From assembly GCF_932526225.1 (NCBI RefSeq), contig NC_064038.1, forward strand, positions 3,720,001 through 3,784,000: a DNA stretch of 64,000 nt, written 5' to 3'. Position 1 is the stretch's first letter; each line of letters begins with the position of its first letter. The translations under genes were made by a program, and so were the position numbers. The notes under the pieces were generated by a model. That model ran no database searches. It was given only the letters and a program-made list of their open reading frames with translations, and had not been told where the DNA came from. Source of the stretch: Nematostella vectensis (taxonomy: Eukaryota > Cnidaria > Anthozoa > Actiniaria > Edwardsiidae). Positions 35,282 through 44,260 of this stretch are shown here, piece after piece.

Positions 35282-38200
35282 GAGGTTAAGTCTGTCCACT
35301 GGACGTCGGGTCCTCTCCGAACGTCGCAAGGGAGGCTGCCCATCAAGACCTGTACTGACCTGTGGCACTTCTTCGCCCACACCTATCTCCACTTCTATCT
35401 CCGAGGAAGGTGGGGAACTACCAGTAGCAGGGTGATGCTCACCTGGAACAGTAGGCTTAACTTGAGGGAGTGGGTACATTGTTGGTACTTCACCTTTGGG
35501 GGCAAGATGCTTGGTAGAGACTGTTGTTTCTCGGCCGTCTGGATAGCGCACATGGGCGTAGTGAGGATTCGCCTGAAGCAATTCCACCTCATCAACTAAC
35601 GGATCTGTCTTGCTTGCACGGACGTGACGCTTGAGTAGGACCGGTCCAGGCTCACTCATCCATGTTGGGATGGAAGATCCGGAAGAGGATCGCCTGGGAA
35701 AACCGAAGAATCGCTCATGGGGTGTCTCATTGGTAGCCGTGCACAACAGAGAACGAATGGAGTGTAGAACATCAGGGAGGACTTCTTGCCAGCGCTTTAC
35801 TGGCAGATTCTTAGACTTCAGGGATGCTGAAATTGCCTTCCATACCACTCCATTATACCTCTCCACTTGCCCATTGCCTTCGGGATTGTAAGCAGTTGTC
35901 CTGCTTGTGGCTACCCCTTTTTCATTCAGGAAGTCTCGCAGTTCCTGGCTGATCAAGGAGGAGCCCCTGTCCGAATGTACATAGGCTGGCATACCGAACA
36001 TCGTAAACAAGGAGGTAAGACACTTGATCACTGTTGGTGTAGACACATCAGGACAAGGGAAGACAAAAGGGAATCTTGAATATTCATCAACTACATTGAG
36101 GAAGAACTTGTTTCCATTGTTACTTGGCAAGGGGCCCTTGAAATCAATGTTTATCCTCTCGAAAGGTTGAGTAGCCTTAATGAGAGGAACTTTGGGAGGT
36201 TGATGAAACTGTGGTTTGCATTCACAACAAACTGGACACTTACTTGTCATGCTCTTGATCTCCTCAAGGGAATAAGGGAGGTTCTTGGTGCGTACGAAGT
36301 GGTTGAGTCGGGTGACCCCTGGATGACAGAGTGACTCGTGGAGCTGGTAGAGGGGATCTTCACTCAACGTGGCGCAAGTAGCTCTGGACAGAGTGTCGGG
36401 TGGAATGTTCTCTTTACCAGGACGGTAAATGATATCGAAACTATAGCAGGAGAGTTCGATCTTCCACCGCATGATCTTATCATTCTTGATCTTCCCTTTG
36501 TGGCACTGGTCAAACATGTAAGATACTGATTTCTGGTCTGTTTTAAGAGTGAAGTGCCTCCCTGTTAGGAAGTGCCTCCAGTGTCGGACAGCTTCTACAA
36601 TCGCTTGTGCCTCTTTCTCAACTGAGGCGTGCTTGAGCTCGCTGCCCTGTAAGGCTCTTGAGAAGAATGCAACTGGCCTCCCATTTTGGCTGAGAGTAGC
36701 AGCTAATGCCACCTCTGAAGCATCCGTCTCAACTTCAAATGGAATGCTTTCATCGATTGCACTAACAAAAGCTTCCTCCACCGTCTTCTTGATACTCTCA
36801 AAGGCCGCGACAGCGGGCTCGGGTAATGGAAAAACCTTGCAGGAGGTTATTGGCTTGATTCGATCCGAGTATGCGGGTATCCAATGTGAGTAGTAGGAAA
36901 ACAATCCGAGGCATCTGTTCAGAGACTTTGAGTCACTTGGAACGGGTAGCTCTCGCAAAGGGCGTAGACGTTCTGGGTCTGGACTGATATTCCCTTCCTC
37001 AACCACATATCCAAGGATAGGAAGACGCCTGGTGGAGAAGATGCTCTTGTCGTTGTTATAGCAGATGTTCTTGCGCTTAGCAGCTTCAAGGAAACTCTGA
37101 AGGTTGGAATCATGCTCTTCTTGGTCTTTCCCACAGATTGTGATGTTGTCGAGATAAGGGAAGACCGCTTTGAGATTGTTCTCTTCCACAAACTTAGTCA
37201 TCTCTCTTTGGAAGCAGGCCACCCCGTTGGTGACGCCGAATGGGAGTCGGCTAAACTGATACAGGTTACCTCTAGCTTCGAATGCTGTGTACGGTTTATC
37301 CTCATCTTTGAGAGGGATCTGATGATAAGCACTGCGTAGATCAATAGTGCTGAAAACTTTGTACTGGGCGATCTGGTTAACCAAGTCGGTTATTCGTGGT
37401 AATGGGAATGCGTCGAGGAGGGTAAACCTGTTGATGGTCTGTGAGTAATCAATTACTAGCCTCTTCTTGTGATTCTCATCTTTGGTTACTACAACTTGTG
37501 CTCGCCATGGAGAGCGACTGGGCTCAATGATTCCTTCATTAAGCAGCCTCTTAACTTCCTCATCAATGAACGTGGAATCTTCTTGGCTGTAGCGGCGTGA
37601 CTTTGTGGCAATAGGATGACAGTCTGCTGTCAGGTTTGCAAATGGCTCAGGCGGGTCTACATTCAGAGTTCTGAAGCTACAGACGGAGAGGGGCGGTTCG
37701 GAGCCCTTGTACTGGAAGATGACACTTTCGTGCTTTGACTGAAAGTCTACTCCTAATATGAGGTCTGCACATAGCCCAGGGAGTACAGAAAACTTGTGGC
37801 CTTCATATCTCCGTCCTTGGTAGGTAAGATCAACTGTGCAAGTACCACTAACCTTGATGGCGCCTGTCGAGGAGGTTGCCATGGATACGGTACTAGATGA
37901 GGGCTGGACTGTCAGACTTGCTTGCTCTACTAGACTGGGATGGATATAGCTTTCACTACTCCCACTGTCAAACAGGGCCTTGACTTGCAATCCTTGGATA
38001 TTGACGACACCACATGATTTAGAGAGGGATTTTGGTGGGTTAGCTGTCAAGGTGGCGAGTGTCGGGGACCAAGTTGCTGCCGAAACTCTTTCTTTTGGAA
38101 CCGCCTTTCCTTTACAAACTTTAGCAAAATGGCCTTTCTTTTGACACTTGTTGCAAATAGCCTCCAGGGCAGGACACTTCGGTCGAGGGTGTTTCTTGTT

Positions 38201-38671
38201 TCCACAGAAAAAGCAAGTAGCTTTATCGGGTTTCATTGTAGCTACAGTAGACTCGTCAGGCTGTTCTGCTGACAATGAGGTGCTGTTACAAGGTAGTGCT
38301 GCATTTATAGGTATCTGTGGTGCTCCATATGATTCTGAACTCCTCATAGCTGACTCCAGAGCTCGAGCCTGGTCAAACATGGTCTTTAGATCAAGTGTTT
38401 TGTTCTCCAACAATCGTTGTCTGATTGTGTTGGATTGCAGACCTGTAATAAACGCATCCCGTATGCTCTCTTCGCTGTACTGCGCTGCGGTTACACTCTT
38501 AAAATCACAGTCTTTACTCAGTGTTTTCAGAGCTTGCAAGTACTCATCTAAGCTTTCCGATGGTTGCTGGCGTCTCGTTGCAAGTAGATGGCGAGCGAAG
38601 ATCTCATTCCGTGGTCTAACATAAAGGGCTTGTAGCGCCTCAATTGCTGCATCGTATTCCGTACAATCTTC
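35279..38671 (-). CDS. Retrotransposon Gag (C-terminal part) and Pol polyprotein
   Basis: Open from the LINE junction at 38671 to the stop at 35279, about 1130 codons; an internal Met is at 38539. Domains in order: gag capsid remainder; two CCHC knuckles (CFFCGNKKHPRPKC and CNKCQKKGHFAKVC); aspartic protease (LFDSGSSESYI); reverse transcriptase (TIDLRSAYHQIPL, FSRLPFGV, active site PYLDN where YLDD is usual); RNase H (VETDASEVALAAT, LKTDQKSV); integrase with an H-H-C-C finger and a D-D-E core (INIDFKGPLP, VHSDRGSSL, NPEGNGQVERYN). No chromodomain is visible after integrase. Gag and Pol share one frame with no frameshift. The frame is intact here, but the gag start is separated by the nested LINE, so the copy is not functional as it stands. 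Confidence 0.92.
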   Translation of the reverse strand, partial: EDCTEYDAAIEALQALYVRPRNEIFARHLLATRRQQPSESLDEYLQALKTLSKDCDFKSVTAAQYSEESIRDAFITGLQSNTIRQRLLENKTLDLKTMFDQARALESAMRSSESYGAPQIPINAALPCNSTSLSAEQPDESTVATMKPDKATCFFCGNKKHPRPKCPALEAICNKCQKKGHFAKVCKGKAVPKERVSAATWSPTLATLTANPPKSLSKSCGVVNIQGLQVKALFDSGSSESYIHPSLVEQASLTVQPSSSTVSMATSSTGAIKVSGTCTVDLTYQGRRYEGHKFSVLPGLCADLILGVDFQSKHESVIFQYKGSEPPLSVCSFRTLNVDPPEPFANLTADCHPIATKSRRYSQEDSTFIDEEVKRLLNEGIIEPSRSPWRAQVVVTKDENHKKRLVIDYSQTINRFTLLDAFPLPRITDLVNQIAQYKVFSTIDLRSAYHQIPLKDEDKPYTAFEARGNLYQFSRLPFGVTNGVACFQREMTKFVEENNLKAVFPYLDNITICGKDQEEHDSNLQSFLEAAKRKNICYNNDKSIFSTRRLPILGYVVEEGNISPDPERLRPLRELPVPSDSKSLNRCLGLFSYYSHWIPAYSDRIKPITSCKVFPLPEPAVAAFESIKKTVEEAFVSAIDESIPFEVETDASEVALAATLSQNGRPVAFFSRALQGSELKHASVEKEAQAIVEAVRHWRHFLTGRHFTLKTDQKSVSYMFDQCHKGKIKNDKIMRWKIELSCYSFDIIYRPGKENIPPDTLSRATCATLSEDPLYQLHESLCHPGVTRLNHFVRTKNLPYSLEEIKSMTSKCPVCCECKPQFHQPPKVPLIKATQPFERINIDFKGPLPSNNGNKFFLNVVDEYSRFPFVFPCPDVSTPTVIKCLTSLFTMFGMPAYVHSDRGSSLISQELRDFLNEKGVATSRTTAYNPEGNGQVERYNGVVWKAISASLKSKNLPVKRWQEVLPDVLHSIRSLLCTATNETPHERFFGFPRRSSSGSSIPTWMSEPGPVLLKRHVRASKTDPLVDEVELLQANPHYAHVRYPDGRETTVSTKHLAPKGEVPTMYPLPQVKPTVPGEHHPATGSSPPSSEIEVEIGVGEEVPQVSTGLDGQPPLRRSERTRRPVDRLNL

Positions 38672-40858
38672 TTTAATCTTTAATAATCTTTAATAGTTAT
38701 ACTCCTAAAAAACAGTTAAGACTATACTAGGAGTTGAAAAAGAAAATACAATATGTAAATACAAAAGAAAAATATAATAATAATAATTATCGGCAATCGG
38801 AAAAATAATTTAGGTTAAATTTAAAATGAAGCATAAATATATATTACTTGAAAATTATTGAAATTAGATATTTGATAAAATTAAATAATTAATTATATAT
38901 ACATGAAATTAAAATTATCATCAATAGAGTGAATGCCATAAATGCATGAAACAGCCAACCAACAAGAATCAACCCAGGCGCGAAACAAAGAATCTTTGCC
39001 TCACCCTCGAGCCAACTCCCGCTAGATTGGCAGCCGCTCCATGCATCCATGGCATGCACCCTAAAGATCAGAAACTAGTAAAAAATATGTTAATTGTTAA
39101 TGTAAATGTTAAATAAAAATAAATATATCTTTTCATGCATATATATATCAATAGGTATTATTAATTGGTTTGGACTTTTAATAATAAACTGTCCTTGAAC
39201 TTAGCTAACGAATCTGGGATTGTAGATAAATTTATACTGTTCCAAGTTCTTATAGTTCTTGGGTAAAATGAATATTTATAAGTGTCATTCAATGTTACAA
39301 GTTGATGGAAGGGCGCGCAGTTGGGTTGTCTTGAGACTCTTGTGATAGGTGTTACTTCGGGTGGAAAAGATATACCAACAAGGCCATTGTAGATTTTATA
39401 GAACATATGTGCTTGATTTAATTGCCTACGTTGTTCCAAGGATTCCCATCCTAGTGAGTTGATCATAGGAGAAACACTACTATAGCGTGAGTAATCATTG
39501 AAAACAAATCTTGCTGCACGTCGTTGAATCATCTCAATCTTGTTTATATTACATTGTGTATATGGATTCCATGCACTGGTGGCATATTCTAATTTAGGAC
39601 GAACAAGTGTTCTATAGGCAGAGTCCTTTACTTCAGGAGAACAACCAGATAGAATGCGTTTCAAAAGGCCAAGGGTAGAATTTGCCTTTTTGCAGATGTT
39701 ATCACAGTGTTCGTTCCATGATAGATTATCAGCGATGGTTACTCCTAAGTAGGGGGTAGAAGATGCTTGGGTTATACATTTTCCATCCATGGAGTAAGTA
39801 AACTTAACAGATATTTTCTTTCGAGTAATTCCTAAATGATAACATTTAGAAACATTGAATTTAAGTTGCCAAGTTTTTGACCACACAGATAAACGATCGA
39901 GGTCTTGTTGTAAAGCTTGACAGTCCTGTAATGAAGCTACCTCTCTATATAATACACAATCGTCTGCGAATAGACGAAGGTTAGATTGTATAGCTGTTGA
40001 AATGTCATTAATAAACAATAGGAATAACACTGGGCCCAAAACCGAGCCCTGAGGCACGCCAGACACTACAGACTTGGATGAAGAAACAGTACCATTGACT
40101 GAAACACTTTGTTTGCGGTTTGATACAAATGCTTTGATCCAATTGAGCATATTACCTCTGATGCCATAAAAATCAAGTTTAATGAGCAGTCGTTGGTGCG
40201 GGACGGAATCAAAGGCCTTTGAGAAGTCTAATAATAAAACATCAGTTTGGCCACGAAAATTAATAGTTTTTGCCCAGTCATGAATTGCAGAGATTAGTTG
40301 AGTTTCACAGGAAAATTTTTCCCTAAATCCATGTTGTTGGTTGATAAGGATATTATGAGATGACAAGTGTTTGGCCATATGGCTGAGAATGATGTGTTCC
40401 ATTATTTTACAGCAAATAGAAGTTAATGAAATGGGTCGATAATTGGCTGGCTCAGATTTCAAACCCTTCTTGTGAATCGCTGTGATTAAAGCATTTGACC
40501 AATCAGATGGAATCTTGTTGCAGTCGAAAGATTGTTGAAAAATGAATGCTAGCCAATGTGACATTGATTGGGAAACTTCTTTCAGAACATTTGCAGGAAT
40601 TTCGTCGGGCCCGCATGCCTTCTTGGGATTTAATTCAGATAATTGCTTACAGACTCCTTCAGCAGAAATGTGAAGATCTGGAATTGATGAATATGGTGAA
40701 TTTCCAAGAACAGGTGTTGGTAGTTGTTGTTGTGTAAATACTGAATGGAAAAAAGTATTAAGAGTTTCAGCTTTATGTGCGTCTGTCACAGAAACAGAGG
40801 AATCATTGTTCTTTAAAGGCGGGATGCCAATAGATGCCAATTTAAAGGCGGGATGCAC
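38672..40858 (-). mobile_element. 5'-truncated non-LTR retrotransposon inserted in gag
   Basis: A 2187-bp insertion flanked by atcttc (38666-38671 and 40859-40864), the probable target duplication (GAAGAT on the coding strand). The 3' end is a short (ATTAAAG)-like microsatellite, typical of CR1/L2-type LINEs. The 5' junction carries two copies of tttaaaggcgggatgc (40812-40827 and 40841-40856), a common mark of imprecise 5' truncation. The endonuclease half is missing. Confidence 0.85.
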
Positions 40859-41044
40859 ATCTTCGATGTGTTGGAAGAGTGTTGGAGAAACAAAGTTAGT
40901 TAAAACGGTCAACTTGTCCAGGCCCGTCTGAGGTAGAACTTGTACGAAATTCTCGAAGGTCCTTTTCCAATGGAGCCATTCCTTCTGGGCCGTGCTGCTA
41001 TTTGGATCGGTTTCTAGGCGTTCAGGACGCAGTACTTTATCCAT
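39161..41044 (-). CDS. Chimeric frame: 62 codons of Gag joined in frame to LINE reverse transcriptase
   Basis: The ATG at 41044 belongs to the LTR element's Gag (MDKVLRPERLETDP). From 40858 onward the same frame continues into the inserted LINE, giving 627 codons in total. The LINE part has canonical reverse transcriptase blocks: ANYRPISLTSICCKIMEHII, LDFSKAFDSVPH, SGVPQGSVLGPVLF, active site LFADDCVLY, then the CR1/L2-like C-terminus (EMIQRRAARFVFNDYSRYSS). The reverse transcriptase frame has no stop or frameshift. The chimera follows directly from the nested insertion. Whether it is ever translated is unknown. Confidence 0.88.
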   Translation of the reverse strand: MDKVLRPERLETDPNSSTAQKEWLHWKRTFENFVQVLPQTGLDKLTVLTNFVSPTLFQHIEDVHPAFKLASIGIPPLKNNDSSVSVTDAHKAETLNTFFHSVFTQQQLPTPVLGNSPYSSIPDLHISAEGVCKQLSELNPKKACGPDEIPANVLKEVSQSMSHWLAFIFQQSFDCNKIPSDWSNALITAIHKKGLKSEPANYRPISLTSICCKIMEHIILSHMAKHLSSHNILINQQHGFREKFSCETQLISAIHDWAKTINFRGQTDVLLLDFSKAFDSVPHQRLLIKLDFYGIRGNMLNWIKAFVSNRKQSVSVNGTVSSSKSVVSGVPQGSVLGPVLFLLFINDISTAIQSNLRLFADDCVLYREVASLQDCQALQQDLDRLSVWSKTWQLKFNVSKCYHLGITRKKISVKFTYSMDGKCITQASSTPYLGVTIADNLSWNEHCDNICKKANSTLGLLKRILSGCSPEVKDSAYRTLVRPKLEYATSAWNPYTQCNINKIEMIQRRAARFVFNDYSRYSSVSPMINSLGWESLEQRRQLNQAHMFYKIYNGLVGISFPPEVTPITRVSRQPNCAPFHQLVTLNDTYKYSFYPRTIRTWNSINLSTIPDSLAKFKDSLLLKVQTN

Positions 41045-41072
41045 GGGACTTCAGAAAATATGTTGATTAAAT

Positions 41073-41264
41073 TGTAGTAGAAGGTATGCCTCTAAACTGA
41101 GGCTTTAATCAACATAAATCTACAGCTTGTAAAACTAAACCGAAAACTAAGCAAGATGGCTGCCCCTAGAGATTCTATGGGGTAAAACCGCTGTACAACA
41201 ATAAACATAACACAGGCAGCCCAACACGTAATGTTCAAGGTTCTTAACATACATAAATACTACA
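41073..41264 (-). repeat. 5' LTR (element orientation)
   Basis: 192 bp, matching the other LTR base for base by my reading. On the minus strand it would carry the element's promoter. It contains tttaatcaacata at 41104-41116, complementary to the 13 bases at 41059-41071 just inside the element. Confidence 0.93.
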
Positions 41265-41602
41265 CAGATGAATATTAATTTTTAGGATGTTTACCGGAAA
41301 TGAGATTTATAGTGTCGGAGTCATGTGTCGGAACCGCAAAATGTTAAGAGTGTGATGGAAGGTCAAAAGTTTGGTTGATCTGAGCAAAGCTGTGCTATGT
41401 TTATGCTGTATTCCTTTCAGTAGCAATTTAAAGTTGTGTATTTGTTTTGGACTCTGTTTATGGGTTTAACGCCGGGCAATGTAATAAATAGAAGTATTGT
41501 GTTGGAATTTAATATTTTTAAGTCACGTTGTTTAGAAATCGAGTCGCTCTTAACCCTTTATTATGCTTCAAAACTTGCAAGTATTTCTTCTGCTTTCCCT
41601 TT

Positions 41603-41745
41603 GTCCATTACCGCAATTCCTTGGGGTTGATTTCGGGGACTCCTCGGTATCGTTTCGGGTCCGAGGATCAGTTGGGGTACTTTTGGGGATCATTTCGGGT
41701 CCTGGGATCGTTTCGGGTCCTGGGATCATTTCGGGTCCTGTACAG
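41603..41745. repeat. Right copy of inverted repeat flanking the LTR element
   Basis: Reverse complement of 34273-34412: ttgtccattaccgcaatt, repeated gggatc-tttcgggtcct units, ending at ctgtacag. The two arms face each other across the LTR element, suggesting an older foldback or DNA element of about 1.2 kb into which the LTR element jumped. Confidence 0.75.
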
Positions 41746-42177
41746 TGCAATATGTCGAGTCTTTGCTAGCATCACAACTTCTCGAATTGTCTTTGAATTT
41801 TACGAGTCCCCCGGTCCAATCTTTTTATTTGAATCGGATCCTTGGAATCTGTCAAACAACGAGCTTACGAGCGTTCGAACTTACTATCTTTCGAACTTGT
41901 GAGTTTTCGATCTTACAAACGATCAAAGATCTTACGAACTCGAACAATTGAACCACGAAGTACGAGATTGTGGTTGGTTTACGATTACGAACTTCGTAAC
42001 TCCAGAAACGACCGGAGATCCGCCCTTTTTATCCAGGCAGCGCTGCAATACAGTACATGATAGTATTATCTTGGTTCAAATAATGTCCAAATAAACGTCC
42101 AGATTCGCCATGCATGTATCTGCGATAGTTTGCCCTTGTGTAAACGATGTGTCATATTTATAAAGCAAAAAGCTTAC
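41746..42177. other. No recognised gene
   Basis: Contains a run rich in cttacgaac/ttcgaactt motifs at 41860-41990 but no supported exon. Confidence 0.4.
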
Positions 42178-42302
42178 TTTCTTTTTTCCTTGAGAGCCCT
42201 TCTTTGTTCACTGAAAAAGTCTTTGGTGTGTTGTATTATCCCTTCTTGGGAAAAACCTACTTCTGGAACATCGCACTGGTCATGAACTTCTCTAACTAAA
42301 GC
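42178..42302 (-). CDS. Unassigned internal exon
   Basis: 125 bp between a good acceptor (ggtttag) and a gtaagc donor. The single open frame reads ALVREVHDQCDVPEVGFSQE, then IIQHTKDFFSEQRRALKEK, amphipathic and likely helical. It looks like a real exon (entering phase 0, leaving phase 2) of a minus-strand gene that I do not recognise. An ATG-containing stretch at 42540-42625 could be its upstream exon, but the frames do not join. Confidence 0.4.
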
Positions 42303-42809
42303 CTAAACCAAAGTCTCATCCAGACAAGCAGTTTTTAGTTGGTAACTATAATTGACTGTGTAGGTATAGGCCAGCAATTTACAAAGGTGGGTGGTCATTT
42401 ATGGATATTCATTTTTAATCCCCAGCAAAATAACACTGACTCAGTTTAATCGCCCAAGCTAAGTTATTGTTAGTGAACAAACTTTTGAAAAAACCTTCCT
42501 TCGTCACTATTTAACTTACTTACTTTACAAATATAGTCGTTGAAGCTCTGGAGCGGATGATGACAACTTGGCCATTGTTGGTTTGACGACGTTTCTAGGC
42601 AAAATGTTGCCTGTCTTCACGACGACCGGGTAGATCTCCAGAAACACACGCTGGAATTTCAACGCTTTGCCGTGGCTTAATCCAAGTTTGTATAAATCTG
42701 AGAGTCTACAGATTTTGTAAGCAGGTCTTGGATCGTTTCGGTTTCAGTTTATTTGCTCGGTAAAGCTAGGTTGCTAAATACCAAGATTATAAATATACAT
42801 ATATATGTA

Positions 42810-43748
42810 TCATTTCAGTATGAATATGATATTAAATAAATGAATTAATGCCTTAAAGGAAGCAACAATTTTTGCATTCACTGTGTAGCTTGGCAAACTG
42901 TTCCACTGTGGAACAGTGCGTGGAAAAAACGAAAACTTATAAATGTCGGTTCTGGGGGACAGAATATCTAGTTTTTGGTCATGATTCCTTCTAGTTATGG
43001 TTGTAGAAAATGAAACATAATCTTCTGCCTTAATGGCAACTAAATTATTCACAATTTTGTACATTATTGCTAATCTAGCGATTTTCCTATCATGAGAGAG
43101 TTCCCTCCATTGCAACTTGGCCAACATCTCAGTGACACTGCTGAGTCTAGAGTAGTCTCTGAGAGTAAAACGTGCTGCACGCCTTTGGATCATTTCAAGT
43201 TTGTCTGTGTTCTTACTGGTGTGAGGGTCCCACACGCTAGCAGAATAATTTATCATAGGTTTTACGATAGCAATATACGCGCGCACTTTGACATCGCTGG
43301 AACAATTGTGTAGGTTCCTAAGTAGGAGATTTAAAGTGCGGGTAGCCTTCATGGAGACTCTGTCTACATGACAGTTCCAGCGTAGGTCGTTTGAGAGGGT
43401 TCCTCCAAGATATGGGTGGGAGTCTTTTGCCTCCAGGCGGGTTACATATAAGAAATAAAATGGCTGGTGAATTCTTTTTCCTTGAGATATGCAAGACAAC
43501 ATTTGGGGGGATTGAAGTTTAGTTTCCATGCACGAGACCAGTCTGCAAGGTGGTCTAAATCCGACTGTAGGGATGCGCAAGACTCCGAAGAGATAAGTTG
43601 GAAATAAAGCGCACAGTCATCAGAAAAAAGGCGTATGTTACCAGTTATGCCTTCAGGGAGGTCATTTATAAACAAAAGAAACAGCAGTGGCCCAACAACA
43701 GACCCTTGGGGAACACCGGATGTGACGTCACATGATGGGGATATTTCA
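42810..43748 (-). pseudogene. LINE reverse transcriptase fragment B (C-terminal part)
   Basis: Starts at SGVPQGSVVGPLLFLLFIND, passes the active-site block RLFSDDCALYF, shifts frame at a G-run near 43505, then continues as KATRTLNLLLRNLHN, IQRRAARFTLRDYSRLSS and FFPRTVPQWNSLP to a stop near 42810. The C-terminal part is related to the LINE nested in the LTR element but clearly diverged. It is truncated at its 5' end where it meets fragment A. Confidence 0.85.
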
Positions 43749-44260
43749 CAGTTTTTCGGGAAATATTAGTAATGTGCGCGTTCCAGGAGAGGTGCTGATC
43801 GACGCAGACTCCTAGAGATTTTGTATTAGGGACTTCCTTAATTAGGGAATTATCGAGAACTAAACGAGGAGAGTTCTCAAAGGTACTTAGTCTTTGGCGC
43901 GAGCCGACCAGCATGAATTCAGTTTTAGATTTATTAAGGGTCAGTTTGTTGGCTTTAAGCCAGTCACTGACGTTAGCGAGATCTTGATTCAAATTTGATT
44001 CTATGCTCCCCACATTATTACTGGCATACGTCAGATGAGTATCGTCAGCATACATGTGTGGGTAAGAATTAACAAGACAGTTAGGGAGATCATTGATGTA
44101 AAGCAAAAATAGTAATGGTCCCAAAATGGTCCCCTGGGTAATACCACAAGTAAGAAATTTGGGACCCGAGAGAGAATTATTCACAGAGCACCTTTGAGTA
44201 CGATTAAGTAAGTAGGATTTGAACCATTCGTGTGCAATACCTGAGATCCCGTAGAAATTT
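43749..44260 (-). pseudogene. LINE reverse transcriptase fragment A
   Basis: A different LINE lineage: FYGISGIAHEWFKSYL, CGITQGTILGPLLF, active site HMYADDTHLTYAS, WLKANKLTLNKSKTEFM and SLGVCVDQHLSWNAHI. It stops abruptly at 43749 and is followed directly by fragment B, so two reverse transcriptase cores lie back to back. Upstream sequence (towards 44260) decays. Confidence 0.85.

Larger units (their letters stand above)
34991..41269 (-). mobile_element. Full-length Ty3/gypsy-type LTR retrotransposon with nested LINE
   Basis: Two 192-bp LTRs (34996-35187 and 41073-41264) read as identical. Both begin TGTAGTA and end TACTACA, and they are flanked by the 5-bp target duplication cagat (34991-34995 and 41265-41269). 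The coding strand is minus. Gag-pol is a single frame interrupted by a LINE at 38672-40858. Identical LTRs mean the insertion is recent on an evolutionary scale. No TGG-type tRNA primer site follows the 5' LTR; see findings. Confidence 0.95.
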
